Part shown: positions 9,097 through 16,271 of the stretch, piece after piece
Layout: each line of letters opens with the position of its first letter
Numbering within the stretch: position 1 is the stretch's first letter
Source: Flavobacteriales bacterium UBA6770
Lineage (GTDB): Bacteria > Bacteroidota > Bacteroidia > Flavobacteriales_G > Salibacteraceae
Assembly (NCBI GenBank): GCA_905181875.1
Contig: CAJIZH010000003.1
Span: forward strand, 1,034,419-1,098,418
DNA length: 64,000 bases
Reading direction: 5' to 3'
Notes under the pieces: model-generated
Seen by the model: the letters and a program-made list of their open reading frames with translations, nothing else
Database searches by the model: none
Told to the model about the DNA's origin: nothing
Made by a program: the position numbers and the translations under genes

Positions 9097-10425
9097 TTAA
9101 TTTGGTTTAGGCTTTGACTTAGATTGAGGTTGCTGACCTCCATCGTTTTCCTTATTTTGAGAATTAGTTTGAGCGTTGGACTTTCTCTTCTGGTTAGAGT
9201 GATTTTTTTTCTGACCTTGTTGGTTTCCAACTTGTCCTTGTTTGTTGTTTTGAGTGTTTTGTGGCGCTTTACCTTGACTTTTACGCTTATTTCTATTTCT
9301 GTTAGTGTTTTTTTTCTTGTCTTTAGTATTAAAACGATTTAAGTCATCTTGACCAACAACGTTTTCGTAGTCAGGAAGGTCCTCTAAAGGGGCTTCACTA
9401 TATGCAAATTGTTTTAGGCTCTCTGGAAATTTATTGTTTTTATTCATTTCCAATATTTCTTTCACCGTTTCCAGTTTTAGCGGATGAAATACAGAGGGAT
9501 CCTCCTTAGAGTTAAACCACAAGGTTTTTCTGAAAATATCTGTTTTTTGAAGGAAAGCAATACCCTTTTTGGTTTTAAGCTTAACGTCTCCTTCTGGAAA
9601 TTCTTTTAATGCATCTAAATATGAATCAAGTTCATAATTTAAACAACACTTTAGTTTGCCACATTGTCCGGCAAGCTTGATTGGGTTTATCGCTAATTGC
9701 TGATAACGAGCTGCTGAAGTTGAAACAGAGCGAAAGTCAGTTAGCCAAGTAGAGCAGCATAATTCGCGGCCACAACTACCAATTCCACCAACACGCGCTG
9801 CCTCTTGCCGAGCGCCAATTTGTTTCATTTCAACACGAACCTTGTATGTACCAGCGAACAGTTTAATCAACTCCCTAAAGTCAACACGACTTTCGGAGGT
9901 ATAGTAAAAGATTGCTTTGGTTCCGTCGCCTTGATATTCAACGTCCGAAATCTTCATATCCAATTTGAGACTAGTCGCAGCTTTTCTGGCACTGACCATG
10001 GTTTCGTTCTCTTTCTTTTGAACCTCTTGCCACAAGTCAATATCTTCTTGAGTAGCAATTCTAATTACTCTACTTAATGAGTTAATATTTGTCTTGGGGT
10101 TTTTTCGAGTAAGCTGAACTCTTACTAGCTCTCCAGTAAGCGTTACTGCACCTACATCAGTTCCATGGCTAGCTTCAACCATTACTATATCACCTACCGA
10201 AGGTGTTATACTCGTGCCATATCTAAAATAGTCTTTTCGAGTATTTTTAAATCGCACTTCAATAAGAGGGGTTGAATTAACTGCTGAGCTTTCCATTCCA
10301 GCTAACCAATCAAAAACCTCCAATTTTCCGCAACCACCTGAACTACAATTCCCGTTATTTTCGCAACCGGCAGGAGTTCCGCCTGAGCTACCGCATGCTC
10401 CACTTGAGCAACTTCCACACCCCAT
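9097..10425 (-). CDS. ricT: PSP1 domain protein, RicT/YaaT-like
   Basis: A 442 aa protein with a Gly/Cys-rich N-terminus (MGCGSCSSGACGSS), the PSP1 core at about residues 60-300 including GGIGSCGRELCCSTWL and GQCGKLKCCLNYE, and a long basic, Asn/Gln/Lys-rich disordered tail. In Bacillus the RicT homologue forms an iron-sulfur-containing complex that helps RNase Y mRNA processing. The many cysteines fit iron-sulfur binding. The basic tail could contact RNA, by inference. The gene sits between holB (upstream, 95 bases) and gldH (0 bases apart), probably as one operon. Confidence 0.88.
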   Translation of the reverse strand: MGCGSCSSGACGSSGGTPAGCENNGNCSSGGCGKLEVFDWLAGMESSAVNSTPLIEVRFKNTRKDYFRYGTSITPSVGDIVMVEASHGTDVGAVTLTGELVRVQLTRKNPKTNINSLSRVIRIATQEDIDLWQEVQKKENETMVSARKAATSLKLDMKISDVEYQGDGTKAIFYYTSESRVDFRELIKLFAGTYKVRVEMKQIGARQEAARVGGIGSCGRELCCSTWLTDFRSVSTSAARYQQLAINPIKLAGQCGKLKCCLNYELDSYLDALKEFPEGDVKLKTKKGIAFLQKTDIFRKTLWFNSKEDPSVFHPLKLETVKEILEMNKNNKFPESLKQFAYSEAPLEDLPDYENVVGQDDLNRFNTKDKKKNTNRNRNKRKSQGKAPQNTQNNKQGQVGNQQGQKKNHSNQKRKSNAQTNSQNKENDGGQQPQSKSKPKPN

Positions 10426-10520
10426 TAATAATATATATTGAGAGCTTTCTATTAAAGTAAGAAAGCAACTTAGGTTCTACAATGACTACAAAGTTATCAT
10501 AAACAAGTTGTGATTTTCTT

Positions 10521-11660
10521 CTATTTTTTTGGATGAATATTGGTCAAAATAATCAATGAAACATCCATTAAAACTATCTTAGAATTACAATTTCTTCCAA
10601 TATCGAAAAGCGCATTCTCAAAGGCCGATACAAACTCCTGACAGTTATTAGCAGTTACATATTTAGAGAATTTTTTAATAAACCCAGTTTCGGTTTCCTC
10701 AATAAGCTGAAGTTCAGGACCGCCGTAATTAAGAATGATACTTTCTCTAAAAACGTGTAACCCATATTGTAGAAAAAGTTTCAAATTTTCACGATTTTGC
10801 CGATTCATTTTATCGAGCCACCTAAATATTGAAGCCATGTCTTTTTTGAAACAGAAACGCATCCAAATAGAAAAATTTTCATGATTGAATTCAATTTGTT
10901 TGTCGTGTCGGATTAATTCGAACGCTTTGTTAAGGTTGCCTTCACTTAATCTGATGATTGTATTTAGTTGCGTTTCAGTTAAATTGTTATTCGATGCCAA
11001 AGCTTTTTTCATTGACTGATTATCAATGGAAGAAAACTTTACAAATTGACATCGGGAAAGAATAGTTGGTAAAATTTGCTCGGTACTTTGAGCAATGAGA
11101 ATAAAAATTGTTTTTTCTGGCGGCTCTTCCAGCAACTTTAGAAGTTTATTAGCAGCGGATGGATGAATGCGTTCTGCCATCCAAATCACCATGAATTTGT
11201 ATTCGCTTTCAAATGGCTTTAGACTCAGCTTCTTCATAATAGCTGAGCTTTCATGCACGGAAATACTTCCTTGGCTTTTTAGCAAACCAATATGATTATA
11301 CCATGCGTTTAGATTCATATACGGCATTTCCAAAACAGCCGCTCTCCATAAGTGAATAAAATCATCACTAACAAGCTTTTGACTAGAAATGCCGTCGGTT
11401 TTATTAATAGGAAAGGAAAAGTGTAGATCGGGATGAATTAATTTTTCGATTTTTAAGTCACCATTTGAATTAGAGCTTTCTTGCCATTTTCCATTTTTTA
11501 TATGTTGAACAATGGTTTTGATATATGCAATTGCCATGGGTAGGGTACCGCTGCCCTCTGGGCCACAAAAAATTTGAGCATGCGGTATTCTGCCATTTTT
11601 TAAGGCATCTAGCAAATGAGTTTTTATCTTTTCGTTTCCAAATATGTGCTCTAACTCCAT
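10521..11660 (-). CDS. holB: DNA polymerase III delta' subunit (clamp loader)
   Basis: AAA+ fold clamp-loader subunit. The N-terminal MELEHIFGNEKIKTHLLDAL and IPHAQIFCGPEGSGTLPMAIAY correspond to the lid and a degenerate P-loop. LLKLLEEPPEKTIFILI and PTILSRCQ are the sensor/SRC segment typical of delta' proteins. The frame stays open to a TTG at 11669, but that codon is inside the promoter box TACTTTTG, so I place the start at the ATG at 11660 (379 aa). That leaves only 6 nt between promoter box and ATG, suggesting a leaderless mRNA. ricT and gldH follow downstream. Confidence 0.88.
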   Translation of the reverse strand: MELEHIFGNEKIKTHLLDALKNGRIPHAQIFCGPEGSGTLPMAIAYIKTIVQHIKNGKWQESSNSNGDLKIEKLIHPDLHFSFPINKTDGISSQKLVSDDFIHLWRAAVLEMPYMNLNAWYNHIGLLKSQGSISVHESSAIMKKLSLKPFESEYKFMVIWMAERIHPSAANKLLKLLEEPPEKTIFILIAQSTEQILPTILSRCQFVKFSSIDNQSMKKALASNNNLTETQLNTIIRLSEGNLNKAFELIRHDKQIEFNHENFSIWMRFCFKKDMASIFRWLDKMNRQNRENLKLFLQYGLHVFRESIILNYGGPELQLIEETETGFIKKFSKYVTANNCQEFVSAFENALFDIGRNCNSKIVLMDVSLIILTNIHPKK

Positions 11661-11666
11661 ATATGT

Positions 11667-11674
11667 CAAAAGTA
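11667..11674 (-). promoter_or_regulatory. -7 box (TACTTTTG) for holB, adjoining the start codon
   Basis: Minus-strand TAnnTTTG match ending 6 nt before the ATG at 11660. Transcription would begin at or within a few bases of the start codon. Confidence 0.6.
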
Positions 11675-11724
11675 GGGAAACGCAATTTTAGACGAACATA
11701 TAGTGCGTGATTTAATTGCCAAAT

Positions 11725-11732
11725 TATCTTTG
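11725..11732 (+). promoter_or_regulatory. -7 box (TATCTTTG) for pgk
   Basis: TAnnTTTG match 23 bases upstream of the pgk ATG. It lies in the 95-base divergent gap shared with holB. Confidence 0.6.
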
Positions 11733-11755
11733 TTGGTTCCATTCAAAAAAGAAGT

Positions 11756-12949
11756 ATGAAAACACTAACAGATTTTTCGTTTAAAGGTAAAAGAGCATTG
11801 ATAAGAGTAGACTTTAATGTCCCATTTAATGCAAATAAAGAAGTAACAGACGCTACTAGGATGGAAGCCGCTTTGCCAACAGTAAATTATATTCTAGAAA
11901 ATGGAGGTTCGGTAGTTCTAATGTCTCATTTAGGGCGCCCAAGTGGCGGGTACGAAGCAGATTTTTCTCTTAGTCATATAGTTTCAAAGCTATCAGAATT
12001 ATTAGGTAGAGAGGTGGAATTTGCTGGGGATTGTATTGGAGATAAGGCATTTAGTATAACTAGCAAACTTAGTGCAGGAAAGGTTGTTTTGTTAGAAAAT
12101 TTGCGATTTTACAACGAAGAAAAAAAAGGCAATTCGACTTTTGCAGAAAAGCTTTCAGGTCATGGAGATATTTATGTAAACGATGCATTTGGCACAGCGC
12201 ATAGAGCTCACGCTAGCACATCAATAATTGCAGGCTTTTTTGAAGGGAATTCATGTTTTGGAAAGTTAATGCAGTCTGAACTGGATAGTATTCGCAGGGT
12301 AATGAAAAATAGCGCAAAGCCCTTTACTGCGATAATTGGGGGAGCAAAAGTTTCCAGTAAAATTTCAATTATTCAAAACTTAATGGACAAATTAGATAAT
12401 TTGATTATTGGTGGAGGAATGTCTTATACCTTCATAAAAGCTAGGGGTGGTAAGGTTGGTAACTCGTTAGTTGAAGATGATTATTTAGAAGAAGCAAAAG
12501 CAATATTGGATGTTGCTGAAGAAAAGGGAGTGCGTATTTTAATTCCTAAAGATTCTGTGATAGCAGATGCCTTTAATAATAATGCCAACCGAAAAACAGT
12601 AGATTCTTCAGAGATTCAAGAAGGATGGATGGGTTTAGATATAGGTCCAATGGCAACAGAACAGTATTCGAAATGTATTGAAGAATCAAAAACCTTATTA
12701 TGGAATGGTCCGATGGGAGTTTTTGAGATGGATAACTTTCAGAGTGGGACAAAAAAAATTGCCTATTCAGTTGTTTCAGCAACTGAAAGAGGAGCCTATT
12801 CATTAGTTGGTGGAGGTGATTCAGTGGCTGCGATTAATAAGTATGAATTAAAAGAACACGTATCTTATGTTTCAACAGGAGGCGGGGCCTTGTTAGAATT
12901 GATTGAAGGGAAAGAATTACCGGGAGTGGCAGCTATTGAAAATCACTAA
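11756..12949 (+). CDS. pgk: Phosphoglycerate kinase
   Basis: Glycolytic enzyme that transfers phosphate from 1,3-bisphosphoglycerate to ADP. The 397 aa product is full length. It shows RVDFNVPFN and LMSHLGRPSG in the N-terminal substrate domain, the DAFGTAHRAHAST motif, IIGGAKVSSKI at the hinge, and the nucleotide-domain WNGPMGVFE and GGGDSVAA segments. It is a single-gene unit with its own promoter box. The last codons overlap by 4 bases with the convergent cvpA gene. Confidence 0.98.
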   Translation: MKTLTDFSFKGKRALIRVDFNVPFNANKEVTDATRMEAALPTVNYILENGGSVVLMSHLGRPSGGYEADFSLSHIVSKLSELLGREVEFAGDCIGDKAFSITSKLSAGKVVLLENLRFYNEEKKGNSTFAEKLSGHGDIYVNDAFGTAHRAHASTSIIAGFFEGNSCFGKLMQSELDSIRRVMKNSAKPFTAIIGGAKVSSKISIIQNLMDKLDNLIIGGGMSYTFIKARGGKVGNSLVEDDYLEEAKAILDVAEEKGVRILIPKDSVIADAFNNNANRKTVDSSEIQEGWMGLDIGPMATEQYSKCIEESKTLLWNGPMGVFEMDNFQSGTKKIAYSVVSATERGAYSLVGGGDSVAAINKYELKEHVSYVSTGGGALLELIEGKELPGVAAIENH

Positions 12950-13512
12950 TTGGACGACTCATTTGGTGTAAATTCAAGAAATTCTGGCGGATCAGGCAAG
13001 TCCTTCCCAATTTCGAAATCAGAGTACCAATCGGAATCTTTAAAAACAGGCACTACTAATGGTGCAATTGAAGCGGTTGGAGTGTATAGATAAGAGGTGT
13101 TTTTCTGTTTTTTCGGAATAAATTCCCAACGCTGATCTAACGCCTCAACCACAATTAGAAATACACTAAGGATAAGTGCCATTTTAAGAATACCAAATAC
13201 AGCACCACCAACTTTATTTAGCAGCTTCATCGCTACCAAATTCACCACTTTTTCTAGCATTTTTGCAATAAAATACACGGCACCAAGGATTAATAAAAAA
13301 GTGACAATAAATGCTGTTAGCTGCATGGAATTGCCTGTAAGGTTAACGTGTTCACCAAGAACAGCTGCAGTTTTGTGCGAAAAATGAACACCGCCATAAA
13401 TCCCTAAAACGAGACCAACTAAACTCGCAATTTCTATAATCAAACCACGGGTAAACCCTTTGTATAGACCATACAATAATGGAACGGCTAAGATAATATC
13501 GAGTGTATTCAC
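12946..13512 (-). CDS. cvpA: CvpA family inner-membrane protein
   Basis: A 188 aa membrane protein with about four hydrophobic segments in the first 125 residues (near 5-20, 27-45, 63-85 and 100-125) and a soluble acidic tail. The N-terminal LDIILAVPLLYGLYKGFTRG pattern is typical of CvpA, a family linked to colicin V production in E. coli and widely distributed, with no settled mechanism. The start codon is GTG at 13512. A TACATTTG box ends only 5 nt before it, which supports this start and suggests a leaderless mRNA. Confidence 0.85.
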   Translation of the reverse strand: MNTLDIILAVPLLYGLYKGFTRGLIIEIASLVGLVLGIYGGVHFSHKTAAVLGEHVNLTGNSMQLTAFIVTFLLILGAVYFIAKMLEKVVNLVAMKLLNKVGGAVFGILKMALILSVFLIVVEALDQRWEFIPKKQKNTSYLYTPTASIAPLVVPVFKDSDWYSDFEIGKDLPDPPEFLEFTPNESSN

Positions 13513-13517
13513 AATGT

Positions 13518-13525
13518 CAAATGTA
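13518..13525 (-). promoter_or_regulatory. -7 box (TACATTTG) for cvpA, adjoining a GTG start
   Basis: Minus-strand TAnnTTTG match ending 5 nt upstream of the GTG at 13512. Confidence 0.55.
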
Positions 13526-13592
13526 GAATGGGCTTTGCATAAATAAAAGGGTTACTTGTTTTGTTATGAAGGAAATGAGGTTAAAAACCAAT

Positions 13593-13600
13593 TAGTTTTG
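13593..13600 (+). promoter_or_regulatory. -7 box (TAGTTTTG) for the small hypothetical gene at 13608
   Basis: TAnnTTTG match ending 7 nt before the ATG at 13608. Confidence 0.55.
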
Positions 13601-13607
13601 CCGTGTG

Positions 13608-13934
13608 ATGGAAATGGACATTCGATGGAATAAAGCAATGGAAAAGTTAGAGGCTGATTTTGGCACTGACTTAGACTTACAATCTGTACTGTTTATTATA
13701 GGGCTGCAGGAGTTGGGTTTTATAAAACATAAAATTAATAAAAGACAAAAACTTGAAGTACTTCACGTGGCGGTTTGCCGACTGCTCAGTGATTATGGGT
13801 TTTATGAGTTTGAAGGTTATGATGTAGATAAGTGGCCACATTATAAAAGAACTCAGAAGCTCCCTCACTTAAAAAGCGATGACCAACAAAAACTATTGAA
13901 AGAAGCGGTTGTTATATACTTAGAGAAAGTCTAA
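13608..13934 (+). CDS. Conserved small hypothetical protein
   Basis: A 108 aa soluble, slightly basic protein with no signal peptide or membrane segment. Helical segments such as LQSVLFIIGLQELGF and LEVLHVAVCRLLSDYGFYEF dominate. I do not recognise a named domain, though the composition and clean frame look like a real gene of Flavobacteriales. Possible starts are a GTG at 13605, ATG at 13608 and ATG at 13614. The promoter box just upstream favours one of the ATGs. The end overlaps by 4 bases with the convergent lipoprotein gene. Confidence 0.7.
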   Translation: MEMDIRWNKAMEKLEADFGTDLDLQSVLFIIGLQELGFIKHKINKRQKLEVLHVAVCRLLSDYGFYEFEGYDVDKWPHYKRTQKLPHLKSDDQQKLLKEAVVIYLEKV

Positions 13935-14377
13935 TTAGATTCACATTTACCTAGAACGAAAACCTCTTCGGTGACTTCGTTAGATTCCAATGTGATAAAT
14001 CCATCTGCGCATAAAGTATCGCCAACAATAATTACTTCATTATCTGGAAATACTCCTATTTCTCGCTCTTCAGTGTTGTATTTAAGCACTGATACTCGAA
14101 GAACAGAAGGATTAGTGAAATCAAAGTTAACTTTACCTACTCCATCAGTATATTGAGTATCAGCAATATTACATTCTACAGAAACATCTGCACGTTGAAC
14201 ACAAAATAAAATCACTTTAGCATCAGCGATCGCAGTTCCCGTACTATCAACAATGGTAATTTCTGCTTTCGGGTCCTCTACAGGTTTTTTACACGACTGA
14301 GTAGCTAAAGCTGCAACTAGCATTATGCAAGTTGTCAATGTTATGTTTGAAATCATCTTTTTGAAAAACTCTGACAT
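13931..14377 (-). CDS. Putative lipoprotein with carboxypeptidase-regulatory-like domain
   Basis: A 148 aa predicted lipoprotein. The signal peptide ends at a Cys in ALATQSC (about residue 29), followed by KKP. The body contains AEITIVDSTGTAIADAKVILFC and VNFDFTNPSVLRVSVLKY, the pattern of a small Ig-like CarboxypepD_reg or Big-type beta sandwich, with several Cys that may form disulfides. No enzymatic motif is seen. It is divergent from the cyclophilin gene, with two promoter boxes abutting in the shared gap. Confidence 0.65.
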   Translation of the reverse strand: MSEFFKKMISNITLTTCIMLVAALATQSCKKPVEDPKAEITIVDSTGTAIADAKVILFCVQRADVSVECNIADTQYTDGVGKVNFDFTNPSVLRVSVLKYNTEEREIGVFPDNEVIIVGDTLCADGFITLESNEVTEEVFVLGKCESN

Positions 14378-14390
14378 AGAATTCTAATTT

Positions 14391-14398
14391 TACATTTG
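14391..14398 (+). promoter_or_regulatory. -7 box (TACATTTG) for the cyclophilin lipoprotein gene
   Basis: Plus-strand TAnnTTTG match 41 bases upstream of the ATG at 14440. It directly abuts the minus-strand box at 14399-14406. Confidence 0.5.
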
Positions 14399-14406
14399 CA
14401 AATATA
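14399..14406 (-). promoter_or_regulatory. -7 box (TATATTTG) for the divergent lipoprotein gene
   Basis: Minus-strand TAnnTTTG match 21 bases upstream of the ATG at 14377. Together with 14391-14398 it forms TACATTTGCAAATATA, two promoters head to head with no spacer. Confidence 0.5.
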
Positions 14407-14439
14407 GGGATTATCAATTCTAAAGATTCAAGTCAGTTT

Positions 14440-15303
14440 ATGGTTAATAATAATAATGTTTTAAAAGTTGCTTTCTATTTGATAATGACGGTTTTTGTAA
14501 GCTCTTGTTTTTTGACAAAAAACAAAAAACAAAAAACAAGAGCTGAGTTAGTTTTGATAGAAACAACACATGGGAATATTAAGGTAAGGTTGTATGATCA
14601 GACACCAATTCACAAGGCTAATTTTTTGTCATTAGTGGATAGTGGTTTTTATAACGGACTCTTATTCCATAGAGTTATACCAAAATTTATGGCTCAATCG
14701 GGTGACCCAGACTCACGAAATGCAAAACCCGATAAAAACCTTGGTAATGGGGGCCCTGGATATACTCTAGGTGCAGAGATTGTTGATTCTTTAATTCATA
14801 AAAAAGGAGCTCTCTCTGCGGCAAGATTGGGAAATGATGTAAATCCTGAAAAAAGAAGCTCTGGTAGTCAGTTTTACATTGTTCAAGGAAGAGTTTTTAA
14901 AGAGCATGAAATGGACCTGGTTGCAGAAAACAGTCTTCAATCCCAGAAAATGACAGAATTACAGAAATATATTTATGCTCCAGAAAATGAAAAAATATTG
15001 AAGCAAATTCAATACTATCAGGCTGCAAGAATGTCGTATCGATACGATAGTATTATTAGAAGTTTAGATCCTATTATTTTAGAAAGAATAGGTCCTAATG
15101 CAAAACCAACATTTACTGATAAACAAATACAAGCCTATACCCAGCAGGGAGGAGCGCCACATTTAGATGGTGGTTATACAGTTTTCGGTGAGGTTATAGA
15201 AGGTCTGGATGTGTTGGATAGTATTTGTGGAGCTGAACGGAACAATTATGACCGTCCGAAAAAGGATATTATAATTCTTAAAGCATCGAGGGTAAAGAAA
15301 TAA
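14440..15303 (+). CDS. Cyclophilin-type peptidyl-prolyl isomerase, lipoprotein
   Basis: Predicted periplasmic, membrane-anchored folding catalyst. A signal peptide ends in a lipobox (FVSSC, Cys about 23). A low-complexity basic linker KNKKQKTR follows. The cyclophilin fold begins with IETTHGNIKVRLYDQTPIH and contains FHRVIPKFMAQSGD (catalytic Arg, Phe and Gln) and SSGSQFYIVQG. The core is interrupted by an insertion of about 80 residues (around 160-240), seen in other Bacteroidota members. It ends with the YTVFGEVIEGLDVLD segment. The gene start contains a long perfect inverted repeat, listed separately. Confidence 0.92.
   Translation: MVNNNNVLKVAFYLIMTVFVSSCFLTKNKKQKTRAELVLIETTHGNIKVRLYDQTPIHKANFLSLVDSGFYNGLLFHRVIPKFMAQSGDPDSRNAKPDKNLGNGGPGYTLGAEIVDSLIHKKGALSAARLGNDVNPEKRSSGSQFYIVQGRVFKEHEMDLVAENSLQSQKMTELQKYIYAPENEKILKQIQYYQAARMSYRYDSIIRSLDPIILERIGPNAKPTFTDKQIQAYTQQGGAPHLDGGYTVFGEVIEGLDVLDSICGAERNNYDRPKKDIIILKASRVKK
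14500..14544 (+). repeat. Perfect 15-nt inverted repeat inside the cyclophilin gene
   Basis: Arms at 14500-14514 (AGCTCTTGTTTTTTG) and 14530-14544 (its exact reverse complement) flank a 15-nt A-rich loop. The segment also contains three tandem CAAAAAA heptamers. It encodes the residues just after the lipobox cysteine, so the mRNA could fold into a hairpin early in the coding region. Confidence 0.85.
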
Positions 15304-15309
15304 AGTTGA

Positions 15310-16182
15310 TTAATATGATTTTGGGCCGTTTTCTAGCACAACAATTATAAAATCACCTTGTTTTTTCCATTCTTTTTTGAAATCAAGACTATTGGACTCA
15401 ACCGAGCTAATAACCGAAATATCTAATTTTTTATCGCTGTAAAAGTTTAACCAATACGCAATTCCACCGTGATCTTTAGAGTGAAAGTCGCCATTAAAAT
15501 GAAGGAATATACGTTCCGAATTATAAAGCTCTAGTATGGAAGAGGCCATAGTTGCATCCTTTAACGCTTGTGCAGCAACAATTTTTCGAGTGTCCATACC
15601 ATGTGATGCACCAAAATCACTTTTTATTAATTCTTTATACGGTTTTGCTTTTTCTGGCAATGAGAACGGAAAAGGACACATTAAGGAATTAAGAGTATCG
15701 GTTCTAATTGAATCCAAGTATTTAATGTTCTTGAATGCTGCAATTTTAGCAAGCGTTCTAGGAATATTAGTAGCGATAAACGGTGCCTTTTTTTCCTTTG
15801 CGAAGTCTAGTAGGGGCAAGTAATCGGATTTAAAATTAGGCCATAGGTCTGCTTCTTCAAACAAATGAGAAGTGTCAATAATGCCTTGCAGATATTCATC
15901 AATAAGACTTTGATTGTGTCTTTCGAGCATTTCAGCACCAAACATGAGTCTCTTTTTGTCATTTAGTCTCTGAGCGACTGTGAGCTGTAATTTGTGAAGA
16001 GTCTGATCGTTATGTAATTCTCCAAAGAGAACTATATCCTGCTCTGCAAGTTCTTCTATCATTGTTGCAATACCAACTTGCTTACCTTTAGAGTTATATA
16101 AGGCATAGTAAGTTGAATCTTGAGCAGAGATCGCAAGCGAGCAAATAAAAAGCAGAGTTAATAAGGTTGAAATTTTAAACAT
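15310..16182 (-). CDS. ChaN family protein (haem-regulated iron-uptake-like)
   Basis: A 290 aa exported protein with a signal peptide (about residues 1-20, ending SAQ). The core begins DIVLFGELHNDQTLH, the characteristic ChaN/Tiki signature with Glu and His, followed by MFGAEMLERHNQ, a middle Tyr/Pro-rich segment, and late FLHFNGDFHSKDHGG. ChaN of Campylobacter binds haem and related proteins may be metalloproteases, so haem or iron handling is possible but not proven here. It is convergent with the cyclophilin gene, 6 bases apart. Confidence 0.82.
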   Translation of the reverse strand: MFKISTLLTLLFICSLAISAQDSTYYALYNSKGKQVGIATMIEELAEQDIVLFGELHNDQTLHKLQLTVAQRLNDKKRLMFGAEMLERHNQSLIDEYLQGIIDTSHLFEEADLWPNFKSDYLPLLDFAKEKKAPFIATNIPRTLAKIAAFKNIKYLDSIRTDTLNSLMCPFPFSLPEKAKPYKELIKSDFGASHGMDTRKIVAAQALKDATMASSILELYNSERIFLHFNGDFHSKDHGGIAYWLNFYSDKKLDISVISSVESNSLDFKKEWKKQGDFIIVVLENGPKSY

Positions 16183-16271
16183 TAAGCTACTGAAAATTAG
16201 AATTTTAAAAAGTCAAGATTGACGTATCACTTTTCATTAAATTTGAATTTCAAATAATTGAAGAACAAGCT

